In this document: positions 9,772-18,435 of the stretch, piece by piece
Numbering within the stretch: position 1 is the stretch's first letter
Layout: each line of letters opens with the position of its first letter
NCBI RefSeq assembly: GCF_014655295.1
Contig: NZ_BNBI01000002.1
Location: 186,001-250,000 of the forward strand
Direction of reading: 5' to 3'
Source of the DNA: Streptomyces fumanus
GTDB lineage: Bacteria; Actinomycetota; Actinomycetes; Streptomycetales; Streptomycetaceae
Length of the DNA: 64,000 nucleotides
Position numbers and translations under genes: made by a program
The notes under the pieces: generated by a model
Databases searched by the model: none
What the model was told of the DNA's origin: nothing
Seen by the model: the letters and a program-made list of their open reading frames with translations, nothing else

Positions 9772-11289
9772 CTAGCGCACGGGGATCTGGGTGGCGGGGG
9801 TGGGTTCCGGTTCCTCCTGCTGCCGCCGGGTCGTGACGGTCTTCAGGAGGGTGGCCAGGTCGACGCCCGTGGTGGAGGTGAGGAGTTCCATGCCCTGGGC
9901 GACGTTGTCGGCGACCGTGCGGGACAGGCGGCTCGCGCCGTCCGTGCTGATCACCGTCATCTTGTCGACGGCGGAGAGGGGTTCCGACGCCTTGGCGACC
10001 ACCTGGGGCAGGACCTCGATGAGCATCTGGAGGACCGCCGCCTCGCCGTAGCTGCCGAACGCCGCGGCCTTCTTCTCCATCGCCTCGGCCTCGGCCGCGC
10101 CCCTGGCGCCGATCGCGGCGGCCTCCGCCTCGCCCTCCAGGCGTACGGCCTCGGCGATCGCCGCGCGGCGGGAGCGTTCGGCCTCGCCCTGCTTGAGGCC
10201 CTCCACGGCCTGGGCCTCGGCCAGCGCGCCGCGCCGCTGCTTCTCGCCCTCACCGGTCAGCCGGGCGCGTTCGGCCTCGGCCTGGGCGGCGGCGATCCCG
10301 GCGGCGCGCTCGGCCTCCGCCTGCTTCACCCGGGCCACCCGGCGGGCCTCGGCCTCCTGCTCGGCCGCGTACCGCTTGGCGTCGGCGGGCTTGCGGACCT
10401 CGGTGTCCAACTGGCGGTCCTTCAGCGCGGCCTGCCGCTCGGCGACCTTCTCCTGCTCGGCGAGGATGTCCTGCTGCCGGGCCGCCTCCGCGAGCGGGCC
10501 GGCGGCGTTGGCGCGGGCGGACGCCTGGTCGGTCTCGGCCTTGATCTCGGCCTGCCGCAGGTACAGCGTGCGCTGCGCGACCGCTATCTCCTCCTCGGCC
10601 TTGAGGCGGGCCTGCTCGGCCGCCCGCCGGGCCTCGGCCTCGGCGATGTCGGCCTCCTGCTTGGCGCGGGCCGCCTCGGGACGGCCGAGGTCCTCCAGGT
10701 ACGAGCCCTCGGTGGTGATGTCCTGGATCTGGAACGCGTCCAGCACCAGGCCCTGCCCGGAGAGGCTGGCCTCGGCCTCCTCCGCGACCTGCCCGGCGAA
10801 GGCGGCGCGGTCGCGGATGACGTCCTCCACCGACATCCGGCCGACGATCGCGCGCAGCGCGCCGGACAGCACCTCCTGGGTGAAGCCGACGATGCCGTCC
10901 TGCTGCATCAGGAAGCGCTGGGCGGCGGCGCGGATGGCGTCCTCCGTGCCGCCCACCTTGACGATGGCCACGCCGTCCAGGTTGGCCTTGACGCCGCGCA
11001 GGGTGACCGCGCCGCGTACGGCGACCGGGATGTGCCGGGAGGACAGGTCGAGGGTGAAGCGCTGCTGCACGAACGGCACGACGAAGACGCCGCCGCCGAC
11101 CACGACCTTCTGGCCGCTGTTGTCGGTGACGATCCGGCCGGTCTCCGGGTCGGTGGAGCGCTTGCCGCGGCGGCCGGTGACGATGAACGCCTCGCTGGGG
11201 CCGGCCACCTTGTAGCGGCTGACCACGACAAGGGCCAGTAGTACGAGGAGTACGACGGCTCCGGTCAGTGCGATGAGGACAGGGCTCAT
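9772..11289 (-). CDS. floT: Flotillin-like SPFH/Band 7 membrane scaffold protein
   Basis: A 505-residue flotillin. Residues ~4-25 form a membrane anchor (LIALTGAVVLLVLLALVVV), followed by the SPFH/Band 7 domain (about 30-200, beginning YKVAGPSEAFIVTGRRGK), then a long Ala/Glu-rich coiled coil (about 205-420: repeated AEAE, EAARRA and KQEADIAEAEARR patterns) typical of flotillin oligomers. It lacks a signal peptidase site. The NfeD-like gene lies 78 bp upstream on the same strand, the classic flotillin/NfeD pairing of bacterial membrane-domain organisation. Start ATG 11289 follows CAGGGGGAACC. Confidence 0.93.
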   Translation of the reverse strand: MSPVLIALTGAVVLLVLLALVVVSRYKVAGPSEAFIVTGRRGKRSTDPETGRIVTDNSGQKVVVGGGVFVVPFVQQRFTLDLSSRHIPVAVRGAVTLRGVKANLDGVAIVKVGGTEDAIRAAAQRFLMQQDGIVGFTQEVLSGALRAIVGRMSVEDVIRDRAAFAGQVAEEAEASLSGQGLVLDAFQIQDITTEGSYLEDLGRPEAARAKQEADIAEAEARRAAEQARLKAEEEIAVAQRTLYLRQAEIKAETDQASARANAAGPLAEAARQQDILAEQEKVAERQAALKDRQLDTEVRKPADAKRYAAEQEAEARRVARVKQAEAERAAGIAAAQAEAERARLTGEGEKQRRGALAEAQAVEGLKQGEAERSRRAAIAEAVRLEGEAEAAAIGARGAAEAEAMEKKAAAFGSYGEAAVLQMLIEVLPQVVAKASEPLSAVDKMTVISTDGASRLSRTVADNVAQGMELLTSTTGVDLATLLKTVTTRRQQEEPEPTPATQIPVR

Positions 11290-11367
11290 GGCGGTTCCCC
11301 CTGGTGGTTCGGAGAGGAAGAGGAAGAGGAAGCGGTGTGGGTGTGGGTGTACGTAGGAGGGTGGGGG

Positions 11368-11865
11368 TCAGTGGTGCACCGGGCGGACGATCACCGACGT
11401 CTGGGTCGGGGCCGCCTCCACCCACACCTCGGTGCCGAGGGGCACCGGGGCGGTGCTGCGGGCCGCGCACTTGAGGGGCTGGCCGGCCAGGCGGAGCAGT
11501 ACCTCGCCGTAGCCGTCGGCCGGGATGGCGGTGACCACCTTGCCGGAGGTGCCGAGGAGGTGGTCCGTGGTGGGGGTGACGGAGGTCTGGTCGCGCATCA
11601 GTGCGCGGCTGAGGCGGTACGTCAGCCAGGCCGTGCCGGTGCCGGCCAGGGCGCCGGTGAGGGTGGCGCCGGTGGGGCCGGTGGTGCCGGTGCCGAGGGT
11701 TATGGCGGCGGTGAAGCCGGTCATCGCCGTGAATCCGGCGATGACCGGGAGGGACAGCCAGCCGTCGAGGGCGCCGTCCAGTATTCCGTCGAGTACGCCG
11801 TCGAAGATCAGCGACAGGGCGAGCAGCACGGTCCCCGTGATGCCCAGGCCGAGAAACCAGGCCAT
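11368..11865 (-). CDS. NfeD-like membrane protein paired with flotillin
   Basis: 165 residues: N-terminal membrane helices (AWFLGLGITGTVLLALSLIF; LSLPVIAGFTAMTGF; a Gly/Thr-rich third), then a cytoplasmic OB-like segment (LLGTSGKVVTAIPADGYGEVLLRLAGQ...GTEVWV), the usual NfeD-type C-terminal domain. ATG 11865 is preceded by GAGAGGGGGCAG and fits the first helix; an upstream frame extension has proline-rich, non-conserved residues. Position 78 bp ahead of the flotillin gene supports a joint role in membrane organisation. Short NfeD forms such as this lack the ClpP-like protease domain. Confidence 0.8.
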   Translation of the reverse strand: MAWFLGLGITGTVLLALSLIFDGVLDGILDGALDGWLSLPVIAGFTAMTGFTAAITLGTGTTGPTGATLTGALAGTGTAWLTYRLSRALMRDQTSVTPTTDHLLGTSGKVVTAIPADGYGEVLLRLAGQPLKCAARSTAPVPLGTEVWVEAAPTQTSVIVRPVHH

Positions 11866-12073
11866 GTGTGCTGCCCCCTCTCGCCCGTCGCTGATCTCCG
11901 GTGGGAGGGATCGTTGCATTGGGGGTGGTGGGGGGTCATTGCCGGGATTCGGCAATCTTTACGGGTTCTTGATGCCGGGATCGGTCAGGGGGTGGGGGTG
12001 GAGGTGGCGGGTGTGCAGTGGGCCGGCCAGGGGGCTCCGCCCCCTGGACCCCCGGCCTATGCCCACCCACCAC

Positions 12074-12260
12074 CCGACTCGGTCCGCCTGGAGGTGGACG
12101 TCTGGCGCGTGTCAGATCGGTCCGCCGAGACGTGGGCCTCCGGCCCGCACCCTGACCCGACTCGGTCGCCCTGGAGGTGGGGCCCCGGGCCCGAGCCGAC
12201 TCGGTACGCCCGGACGTTAGTCCCGGCCCGCGACCCGACCCGGCTCGGGCCGCCCGGACG
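12074..12260. repeat. Five-copy degenerate ~41-bp repeat with CCGACTCGG cores
   Basis: Copies of a core CCGACTCGGTnCGCC(T/C)GGA begin near 12074, 12115 (degenerate), 12157, 12196 and 12239, a spacing of 39-43 bp. The cores contain CCGA-n-TCGG symmetry. It fills most of the 444-bp gap (11866-12309) between the NfeD-like gene and the peptidase gene. No open frame is credible here. Function unknown; the drift between copies suggests an old array. Confidence 0.55.
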
Positions 12261-12309
12261 TGAGCCCCCGGCCCGCACCCCGGTGCGGCCCGGGTCGCCC
12301 GGGCCGGGC

Positions 12310-14172
12310 TCAGTGGGTCGGCAGGTGGCGTTCTGCGAAGGAGAGTTCCAGGCGGAGTTGTTTGATGCGTTCGTCCACTACCAGGGAGCCGTGGCCCGCG
12401 TCGTAGCGGTAGACCTCGTGGGTGTGGCCGCGGGACTGGAGGCGGTCGACGTAGTTCTCGATCTGGCGGATGGGGCAGCGGGGGTCGTTGACGCCGGCGG
12501 AGATGTAGACGGGGGCCTTGACCTGGTCGACGTAGGTGAGGGGGGAGGACGCCTCGAAGCGGTCGGGGACCTCTTCGGGGGTGCCGCCGAGGAGGGTGCG
12601 GTCGAGGGCCTTCAGTCCCTCCATCTCGTCGTGGTACGCGGTGACGTAGTCGGCGACGGGCACCGCGGCGATGCCCAGGGTCCAGGCGTCCGGCTGGGTG
12701 CCGAGGCCGAGGAGCGTGAGGTACCCGCCCCAGGAGCCGCCGGTGAGGATCAGGCGCTCGGGGTCGGCGAGGCCGGAGGTGACCGCCCATTCGCGCACCG
12801 CCGCGATGTCCTCCAGCTCGATGAGTCCGACCCGGTGCTTCAGGGCGTCGGTCCAGGCCCGGCCGTAACCGGTGGAGCCCCGGTAGTTGACCCGGACCAC
12901 CGCGTAGCCGTGGTCGACCCAGGCCGCCGGGCCCGCGGCGAAGGAGTCGCTGTCGTGCCAGGTCGGGCCGCCGTGGATGTCGAAGACCGTCGGCAGCGGA
13001 CCGGTGGCGCCGGCCGGCTTCTGGACCAGGGCGTGCACGCGGCCGCCCGGTCCTTCGACCCACACGTCCTCCACCGGGACCGACGGCGGGCACTTCAGGC
13101 CGGGCGGGTCGAGGACGACCCCGCCGCGGGTGGAGCGGACCGCGGACGGCTCGGCGGCGGAGGACCACAGGTACTCCACGCTGCCGTCGGGGCGCGCGGT
13201 GGCCCCCGAGACCGTGCCGGGCGGGGTGGGGAGCTCCAGCAGCTCGCGCTGCGCCAGGTCGTAGCGGAACAGCTCGCTGCGGGCCTCAAAGCTGTGCACG
13301 ATGAGCAGGCCCCCGCCGTCCGGGTACCACTCGGCGCTGACGTCGCCGGGCAGCTCCAGCGCCAGGTCGGTCTGCTCGCCCGTGGCCACGTCCCACACCA
13401 GCGGCTCCCAGCGGCCCCGGCGCTGGTGGCCGATGAGCAGGCGGGTGTCGCCGTCGACCGGCGCGAAGCCGAGGACCTCCAGGCCCAGCTCCCGGGTGCC
13501 GCCCTCGGTGTCGTCGAGCTCGGCGACGGTCGTGCCGTCGGGGCGCAGGACGCGCAGCGCCGAGTGCATGGCGTCGCCGTGCTCGGTGTGCTCGACGGCG
13601 ATCAGGGTGCCGTCGTGCGAGAGGTCGCCGACGCCCGCGGACTCGCGGTGCCGGTAGATCTCCACCGGCTCCTGCCCCGCGCGGGCCAGGTGGATGGTGG
13701 TGCCCTCCTCGTCGGTGGAGCGGCCGATCACCGCGGTGCGCCCGTCCCGGCCGAGGGCGAGGCCGGCCGGGTAGGACGGGTCGAGGCCGGGAACCGCCGG
13801 TTCGTCCGGGCCGCCGGTGAAGGGCTGGCGGCGCCAGACGCCGAACTCGTCGCCGTCCTTGTCGTCGAACCACCAGATCCACTCGCCGTCCGGTGAGAGC
13901 ACCCCGTCCGTCGTGCCGTTGGGCCGGTCGGTGACCTGGCGCTGCTCGCCGGTCGCGCGGTCCCAGGCGTACAGCTCGTACGTCCCCGTCGCGTTCGACA
14001 CGAACAGGGAACGGTCCGGTGCGTCCTCCGCCCAGTCGGGCAGCGACACCCGGGGCGCCCGGAACCGCTTCTCCCAGTCGGGCATCTCCCCGCCCGGGAC
14101 CCGCCCATTCTTCTTGTCCTGCTCCTGCTGCTCCTGCTGCTCCCGCGAGACGGATCCGTTGCGCTCAGTCAT
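12310..14172 (-). CDS. S9-family serine peptidase (prolyl oligopeptidase/acylaminoacyl-peptidase type)
   Basis: A 620-residue intracellular peptidase. The first ~370 residues form a beta-propeller (blade phrases SNATGTYELYAWDRATGE, DGVLSPDGEWIWWF). The rest is an alpha/beta hydrolase with catalytic triad S480 (GGSWGGY), D563 (VNDPRCP) and H594 (GHGS), in the order and spacing of the family. There is no signal peptide, so it likely trims peptides in the cytoplasm. ATG 14172 (MTERNGS) is chosen because an upstream GGGGGA lies close by; a start at MPDWEKRF, ~29 codons later and after a Gln/Glu-rich low-complexity stretch, is possible. It is divergent from the SURF1 gene 131 bp away. Confidence 0.92.
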   Translation of the reverse strand: MTERNGSVSREQQEQQEQDKKNGRVPGGEMPDWEKRFRAPRVSLPDWAEDAPDRSLFVSNATGTYELYAWDRATGEQRQVTDRPNGTTDGVLSPDGEWIWWFDDKDGDEFGVWRRQPFTGGPDEPAVPGLDPSYPAGLALGRDGRTAVIGRSTDEEGTTIHLARAGQEPVEIYRHRESAGVGDLSHDGTLIAVEHTEHGDAMHSALRVLRPDGTTVAELDDTEGGTRELGLEVLGFAPVDGDTRLLIGHQRRGRWEPLVWDVATGEQTDLALELPGDVSAEWYPDGGGLLIVHSFEARSELFRYDLAQRELLELPTPPGTVSGATARPDGSVEYLWSSAAEPSAVRSTRGGVVLDPPGLKCPPSVPVEDVWVEGPGGRVHALVQKPAGATGPLPTVFDIHGGPTWHDSDSFAAGPAAWVDHGYAVVRVNYRGSTGYGRAWTDALKHRVGLIELEDIAAVREWAVTSGLADPERLILTGGSWGGYLTLLGLGTQPDAWTLGIAAVPVADYVTAYHDEMEGLKALDRTLLGGTPEEVPDRFEASSPLTYVDQVKAPVYISAGVNDPRCPIRQIENYVDRLQSRGHTHEVYRYDAGHGSLVVDERIKQLRLELSFAERHLPTH

Positions 14173-14302
14173 TCCCCCATACTGCCGCGCCCCTGCGACA
14201 TCGCGCAGATCAGGTCCCCAGCCTGTGGATAACTTCCCGCGCCACCCGTCCGGAGGCGACCCCGGGGCCGGGCCGCCGCGCCGGACCCGTACCGTTGAGG
14301 GC

Positions 14303-15124
14303 GTGTACCGGTTTCTGCTGACGCCCCGTTGGTGGGGGATCAACGTCTTCGTCGTGCTCGCCATCCCCTTCTGCGTCTTCATGGGGTCCTGGCAGCTCGG
14401 CCGGTTCGAGGACCGGGTCGACGACCACCGCGCGGCGGACACCCAGGCCGCCACGGCCCGCGAGGAGGCCGCCCGGCCGCTGGCCGAGCTGCTGCCCGTG
14501 GACCAGGAGACCGTCAACCGGCAGGCCACCGTCACCGGCCGCTACGACAAGCAGTTGCTGGTCCCCGACCGGGACCTGGACGAGCGGCGCGGCTTCTACG
14601 TACTGACCCTGCTGCGCACCGACTCCGGCGAGGCCCTGCCCGTGGTGAGGGGCTGGCTGCCCGGCGACGCCGACCCGGCGAAGGCGCCGGCCCCGCCGTC
14701 CGGCGAGGTCACCGTCACCGGCGCGCTCCAGGCGACCGAGACGCCCGGTGAGAACGGGGTGAGCGCCCGGGGCGGGCTGCCCGCCGGCCAGACCGCCGCG
14801 ATCAGCGCGGCCTCGCTGGTCAACCTGGTGCCGTACGACGTGTACGACGCGTGGCTCACGCTGAACCACGGCGACTCGGGGATGCGGGCCGTGCCGGTGA
14901 GCGCGGCGCAGAACTCGGGCCTGGACATGAAGGCGTTCCAGAACCTCGGCTACACCGCCGAGTGGTTCGCCTTCGTCGGCTTCGTGGTCTTCATGTGGTT
15001 CCGGCTGCTGCGGCGCGAGGTGGAGCTGATCCGGGACGCGGAGCTGGGGCTGGCTCCGGCGGAGGACGGGGTGACGGAGGACGGGACGGCGGAGCGGCAG
15101 GGCCGTAGCCCGTCCGCCGTCTGA
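14303..15124 (+). CDS. SURF1-family cytochrome oxidase biogenesis protein
   Basis: A 273-residue membrane protein with the SURF1 layout: an N-terminal helix (about 8-29, WWGINVFVVLAIPFCVFMGSWQLGR, where W-Q-L-x-R is the family mark), a large external loop with RRGFYVLT and VVRGWLP, and a C-terminal helix (about 220-240, WFAFVGFVVFMWFRLL). It helps assemble the aa3-type terminal oxidase by supporting heme a insertion. The GTG at 14303 directly precedes VYRFLLTPRWWG. Longer frames upstream run antisense to the peptidase gene and are not used. It converges with the membrane protein at 15158, 33 bp away. Confidence 0.92.
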   Translation: MYRFLLTPRWWGINVFVVLAIPFCVFMGSWQLGRFEDRVDDHRAADTQAATAREEAARPLAELLPVDQETVNRQATVTGRYDKQLLVPDRDLDERRGFYVLTLLRTDSGEALPVVRGWLPGDADPAKAPAPPSGEVTVTGALQATETPGENGVSARGGLPAGQTAAISAASLVNLVPYDVYDAWLTLNHGDSGMRAVPVSAAQNSGLDMKAFQNLGYTAEWFAFVGFVVFMWFRLLRREVELIRDAELGLAPAEDGVTEDGTAERQGRSPSAV

Positions 15125-15157
15125 ACCGCCCGCTTCCCGTCTGAATCCGGCCCCGGC

Positions 15158-16366
15158 TCACGCCCCCGCCAGCACGCCCGTCCAGTACACCGTTCCCGCG
15201 CACGCGTTCGACACCGTGGCCGTCGCCGAGCCCGAGCCCGTCTCCGGGCTGTACGTCACCGTCACGCTGCCGCCGGCCGGGGTGTCCGCCGTGAGCAACT
15301 GCGTGGTTGTGTTGTCGGTGCCGTCACCACCCGTGGTGGTGCCGCCGGTGGCGCTCGTCTCCCCGGTCGGCGACGGGTCGGGCGAGGGTCCGCCGGTGGC
15401 GCCCCCGGTGGTGCCGCCCGTGGTCGGGCAGGTCTCCGAGGGCACCCACGCGAACCGCACCTCGTAGGCGCCGCCCGGCTTGAGCAGCAGGTTCCCGGCC
15501 TCCAGGGACGGGTCTGGCAGCCCGGCCGCGGGGTCCCCGGCGACGTGCCGGGCGGTGCTGACCCGGGCGGGGTCGGCGGCGCCCTGGGCGCTCACGCCGA
15601 CCGAGCCGGGGCCGGCGACGGTACAGCTCGCCGAGGAGACGTTGCCGACCCGGAAGGAGCCGTAGACCACGCCGGTGGAGTCGGGGGCGGCGCTGGAGGC
15701 GATGGGGGTGCCGAGCTGGTCGGCGGTGCACGGGACGGCGTCGGGCGCGCTGCTGGACGACGGGTCGGTGCCGCCGCCCCCGGCGCCGGGCCCGGAGGCT
15801 TCCTTCTCGTCCTTGCCCTTCTCCTCGGACTCGGGCTTCTCCTTGTGCTTGCCCTCCTGGTCGGAGCCGACGGTGGCGCCCTCGCCGCCCGCCGGGTCCT
15901 TGCCCTGGCCGACGCCGCCCTGGGCCTGGGAGGCGTGGCCGGCGACGGAGGGGTTGGCGCCGGGGCCGGTGGAGTGGGAGACGTGCACCAGCGCGGGGAT
16001 CGCCGTACCGACGAAGAGGGCGGCGGCGGCCAGGCCGACGGCGGCCTGCCGTTTGCGCGCCCGCCGCGCGGGGACCGCCCGCCGCAGGTACTCCAGGGTG
16101 CCGTCGCGCGGCTCCACCTCCTGGACCGCCTCGTGCAGCAGCCTGCGCAGCGCTTCCTCGTCCGGCGCGAGCCCGCCTCCGGGCCCGTCACCGATGGGCC
16201 CACCCCCAGCCGGGGAGGCCGAGCGCAGTCGATGGCGAAGTCCGTCGGACCCCTGCACGTCGGGGCCCTGGTCGTCGGGGCCGTGGTTCACAGTTCCGTT
16301 CCCAGCGTGCGTGTGCTTCGACTCCTGCTCGTCCGGCTCGCGCCGCGCGCCATGGCCGTCGCTCAT
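15158..16366 (-). CDS. Membrane-anchored protein coupled to SigE-type sigma factor; possible anti-sigma partner
   Basis: A 402-residue protein whose ATG at 16366 overlaps the sigma factor stop (ATGA). Layout: polar cytoplasmic N-terminus (1-145) with LRRLLHEAVQEVEPRDGTLEYLRRAVP before a single membrane helix (about 150-172, AVGLAAAALFVGTAIPALV), a Lys/Glu/Gly-rich linker with DQEGKHKEKPESEEKGKDEK, then an external domain holding Cys pairs (VPCTADQLG, SASCTVAG, ETCPTTGG, SNACAGT) and a Thr/Gly-rich segment. This arrangement, sigma gene followed by a one-helix membrane protein, suggests it controls or is controlled by the sigma factor. No zinc anti-sigma HxxxCxxC motif is seen, so this is inference. 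The frame also runs on from the sigma gene because of a frameshift there. Confidence 0.75.
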   Translation of the reverse strand: MSDGHGARREPDEQESKHTHAGNGTVNHGPDDQGPDVQGSDGLRHRLRSASPAGGGPIGDGPGGGLAPDEEALRRLLHEAVQEVEPRDGTLEYLRRAVPARRARKRQAAVGLAAAALFVGTAIPALVHVSHSTGPGANPSVAGHASQAQGGVGQGKDPAGGEGATVGSDQEGKHKEKPESEEKGKDEKEASGPGAGGGGTDPSSSSAPDAVPCTADQLGTPIASSAAPDSTGVVYGSFRVGNVSSASCTVAGPGSVGVSAQGAADPARVSTARHVAGDPAAGLPDPSLEAGNLLLKPGGAYEVRFAWVPSETCPTTGGTTGGATGGPSPDPSPTGETSATGGTTTGGDGTDNTTTQLLTADTPAGGSVTVTYSPETGSGSATATVSNACAGTVYWTGVLAGA

Positions 16367-17035
16367 GCCGGTGTCCCCATGGCGAGCCTGAGGGCGGCGA
16401 TGCCGCGTGATCCGTACGCCTTGACCGAGCCCAGCGATATGCCGAGCGTCTCGGCGACCTGCGCCTCGGTCATGTCGGCGAAGTACCTCAGGACCAGGAC
16501 CTCGCGCTGCCGGCGCTGGAGTCCTTTCATGGCCTTGATCAGGGAGTCCCGCTCCAACTGGTCGTAGGCCCGCCCCCTCCTCCGCGCTCGCCATGTCGGG
16601 CATCGGCTTGGAGAGCAGCTTCAGCCCGATGATGCGGCGGCGCAGGGCGGAACGGGAGAGGTTGACGACCGTCTGCCGCAGGTAGGCCAGGGTCTTCTCC
16701 GGGTCGCGGACCCGTTTGCGCGCCGAGTGGACGCGGATGAACGCCTCCTGGACGACGTCCTCGCAGGACGCGGTGTCGTCGAGCAGCAGCGCGGCGAGGC
16801 CGAGCAGCGAACGGTAGTGGGTGCGGTACGTCTCGGTGAGGTGGTCGACGGTGGTGCCCGCCGCCGTGACCTCCTCGGCACCGTCACGCTGACCGGGAAG
16901 GGGCGCGGGCTGCGCGGCGGGCATCGGCGCGATCACCGGCATGCCACCGGCCGCGCCGGCCGCCTGAGCGGGCCGGCGGGGCGGCCGCAGGGCCGTGCCG
17001 CGCGTCGCCACGGGGAAGTCGAGTACCTCTGCCAC
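16363..17035 (-). pseudogene. SigE-family ECF-type RNA polymerase sigma factor, apparently frameshifted
   Basis: Sigma region 2 reads well from GTG 17035: YRTHYRSLLGLAALLLDD, then EDVVQEAFIRVHSA and LAYLRQTVVNLSRSALRRR, up to KPMPDMASAEEGA. Region 4 (ERDSLIKAMKGLQRRQREV, RYFADMTEAQVAETLGISLG, SVKAYGSRGIAALR) lies in a different frame and ends at 16363. The break is near 16567-16578, where the plus strand reads GGCCCGCCCCCTCC; removing four bases restores EEGAYDQLERD. So a 4-bp insertion, perhaps a GCCC slippage duplication, separates the two DNA-binding regions. Without correction the frame runs on to fuse region 2 to the downstream membrane protein (15158-17035). It is either a recent pseudogene, a strain-specific switch, or a base-calling error. 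Confidence 0.8.
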
Positions 17036-17236
17036 GCCAGTTGGACCCCCTCACCCCGGTGAGGGTTGTACGTGCCGAGGGTCACGTTCGTTTTCGTTCC
17101 GGCGCCGGGCAGCGCAACCGACGGTGCATCATTTGCCCTCATGCGTCCCGCTCTTCCCCTATATCCCCTAGGGAACAGACGTCCCCACGTCCGTTCCACG
17201 GCGTCCCCACGCCCCGGATGGGTGACCGCAAAGACG
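17036..17236. other. Upstream region of the sigma gene
   Basis: Together with the hairpin at 17237-17272 this fills the 323-bp gap (17036-17358) between the sigma factor and asd. It should hold the sigma gene promoter; I see no clear consensus. No coding frame here is credible. Confidence 0.35.
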
Positions 17237-17272
17237 CTCCCCGCCGTCCGCGTGGTTGCGGAGGGCGGGGAG
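17237..17272. terminator. Hairpin terminator after asd
   Basis: Arms 17237-17251 and 17258-17272 pair at 14 of 15 positions around a 6-nt loop (CTCCCCGCC...GGCGGGGAG). No U-run follows, as is usual in Streptomyces. It lies ~90 bp beyond the asd stop and would end the lysC-asd transcript before it enters the sigma-gene promoter region. Confidence 0.6.
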
Positions 17273-17358
17273 GAAATCCTCTGATGCGGCGGGACATTGA
17301 TCAAGTGGTCCGGACCACTTTCCGGCGCACATCACAACCCGAGATCCTATAAAAGCCG

Positions 17359-18435
17359 CTAAAACCGCTCGGCGGCGACCAGTTCGGCGATCTGCGTGCT
17401 GTTGAGCGCGGCGCCCTTGCGGAGATTGTCGCCGCAGACGAAGAGTTCCAGCGCGGTGGGGTCGTCCAGGGCCCGGCGGACCCGGCCGACCCAGGTCGGG
17501 TCGGTGCCGACCGCGTCGGCGGGGGTGGGGAACTCCCCGGCGGCCGGGTTGTCGAAGAGCACGACCCCGGGCGCGGTGGCCAGAATCTCGCGGGCCGCCC
17601 CGACGGTGACCTCGCCCTCGAAGCGGGCGTGCACGGTCAGGGAGTGGGTGGTGACCACCGGCACCCGTACGCAGGTCACGGCGACCGGCAGCTTCGGCAG
17701 CCCGAGGATCTTGCGGGACTCGTCCCGCAGCTTCATCTCCGCCGACGACCAGCCGTCCTCCCGCAGCGACCCGGCCCACGGTACGACGTTCAGCGCGACC
17801 GGCTCCGGGAACGGGCCGGTCTCCTCGCCGACGGCCCGCCGCAGGTCGCCGGGGTGGGTCCCGAGGTCGGTGCCGGCCACCAGGGACATCTGCCGGCGCA
17901 GCGTCCGCACGCCCGCGTGCCCGGCCCCGCTCACCGCCTGGTACGTGGAGACGACCAGCTCGCGCAGCCCGAACTCGGCGTGCAGCGCGCCCAGCGCGAC
18001 GATCATCGACAGCGTGGCGCAGTCGGGGGTGGCGACGATGCCGCGCGGGCGCATCCGTACCGCGTGCGGGTTGACCTCGGGCACGACCAGCGGGACCTCG
18101 GGGTCCATCCGGAAGACGCCGGAGTTGTCGACCACCACCACGCCCTTGGCGGCGGCGAGGGGCGCCCACTCGGCGGCGACCTCGTCGGGTACGTCGAACA
18201 TGGCGACGTCCACCCCGTCGAAGGCGTCCTCGGTGAGCGCCACCACCTCGACCTCCTCGCCGCGCACGGCCAGCTTGCGGCCGGCCGAGCGCGGGGAGGC
18301 GATCAGGCGGATCTCGCCCCAGATGTCCGCGTGCTGGGACAGGATCCGGAGCATGACGGCGCCGACGACGCCGGTGGCACCGACCACCGCGAGCGTCGGC
18401 CGACCGGCCCGGGGGGGCCGTTCGCGTGCGGCCAT
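17359..18435 (-). CDS. asd: Aspartate-semialdehyde dehydrogenase
   Basis: A 358-residue enzyme that reduces aspartyl-4-phosphate to aspartate semialdehyde, the branch point to lysine, diaminopimelate, threonine and methionine. It has the NADP fold (VVGATGVVGAVMLRIL, about 15-30), VVVVDNSGVFRM (about 98-109), and the late phrases DGWSSAEMKLRDESRKILG and GDNLRKGAALN. The catalytic cysteine is C139, but the usual Asn-Cys pair reads Asp-Cys here (ATPDCAT rather than a NPNC-type motif), an unexpected change next to the nucleophile. The ATG shares one base with the lysC stop (TGATG), so the two are translationally coupled. Confidence 0.93.
   Translation of the reverse strand: MAARERPPRAGRPTLAVVGATGVVGAVMLRILSQHADIWGEIRLIASPRSAGRKLAVRGEEVEVVALTEDAFDGVDVAMFDVPDEVAAEWAPLAAAKGVVVVDNSGVFRMDPEVPLVVPEVNPHAVRMRPRGIVATPDCATLSMIVALGALHAEFGLRELVVSTYQAVSGAGHAGVRTLRRQMSLVAGTDLGTHPGDLRRAVGEETGPFPEPVALNVVPWAGSLREDGWSSAEMKLRDESRKILGLPKLPVAVTCVRVPVVTTHSLTVHARFEGEVTVGAAREILATAPGVVLFDNPAAGEFPTPADAVGTDPTWVGRVRRALDDPTALELFVCGDNLRKGAALNSTQIAELVAAERF

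Noticed and set aside
9706..11241. Long plus-strand open frame over the flotillin gene
   Set aside because: It mirrors the codon bias of the minus-strand coiled coil; Gly/Leu-rich translation with no domain. Antisense shadow.
12074..12260. CRISPR-like array
   Set aside because: Copies are degenerate and the intervening sequences are themselves related; no cas genes.
11335..13896. 853-codon plus-strand open frame
   Set aside because: Antisense to the NfeD-like and S9 peptidase genes, low-complexity Val/Gly/Asp-rich; the peptidase triad on the minus strand is decisive.
15158..17035. 625-residue fusion protein (sigma region 2 plus membrane protein) as a true gene
   Set aside because: Residues between the two parts are out-of-frame readings of sigma region 4, which is well conserved in the other frame; treated as frameshift, not as a designed fusion.
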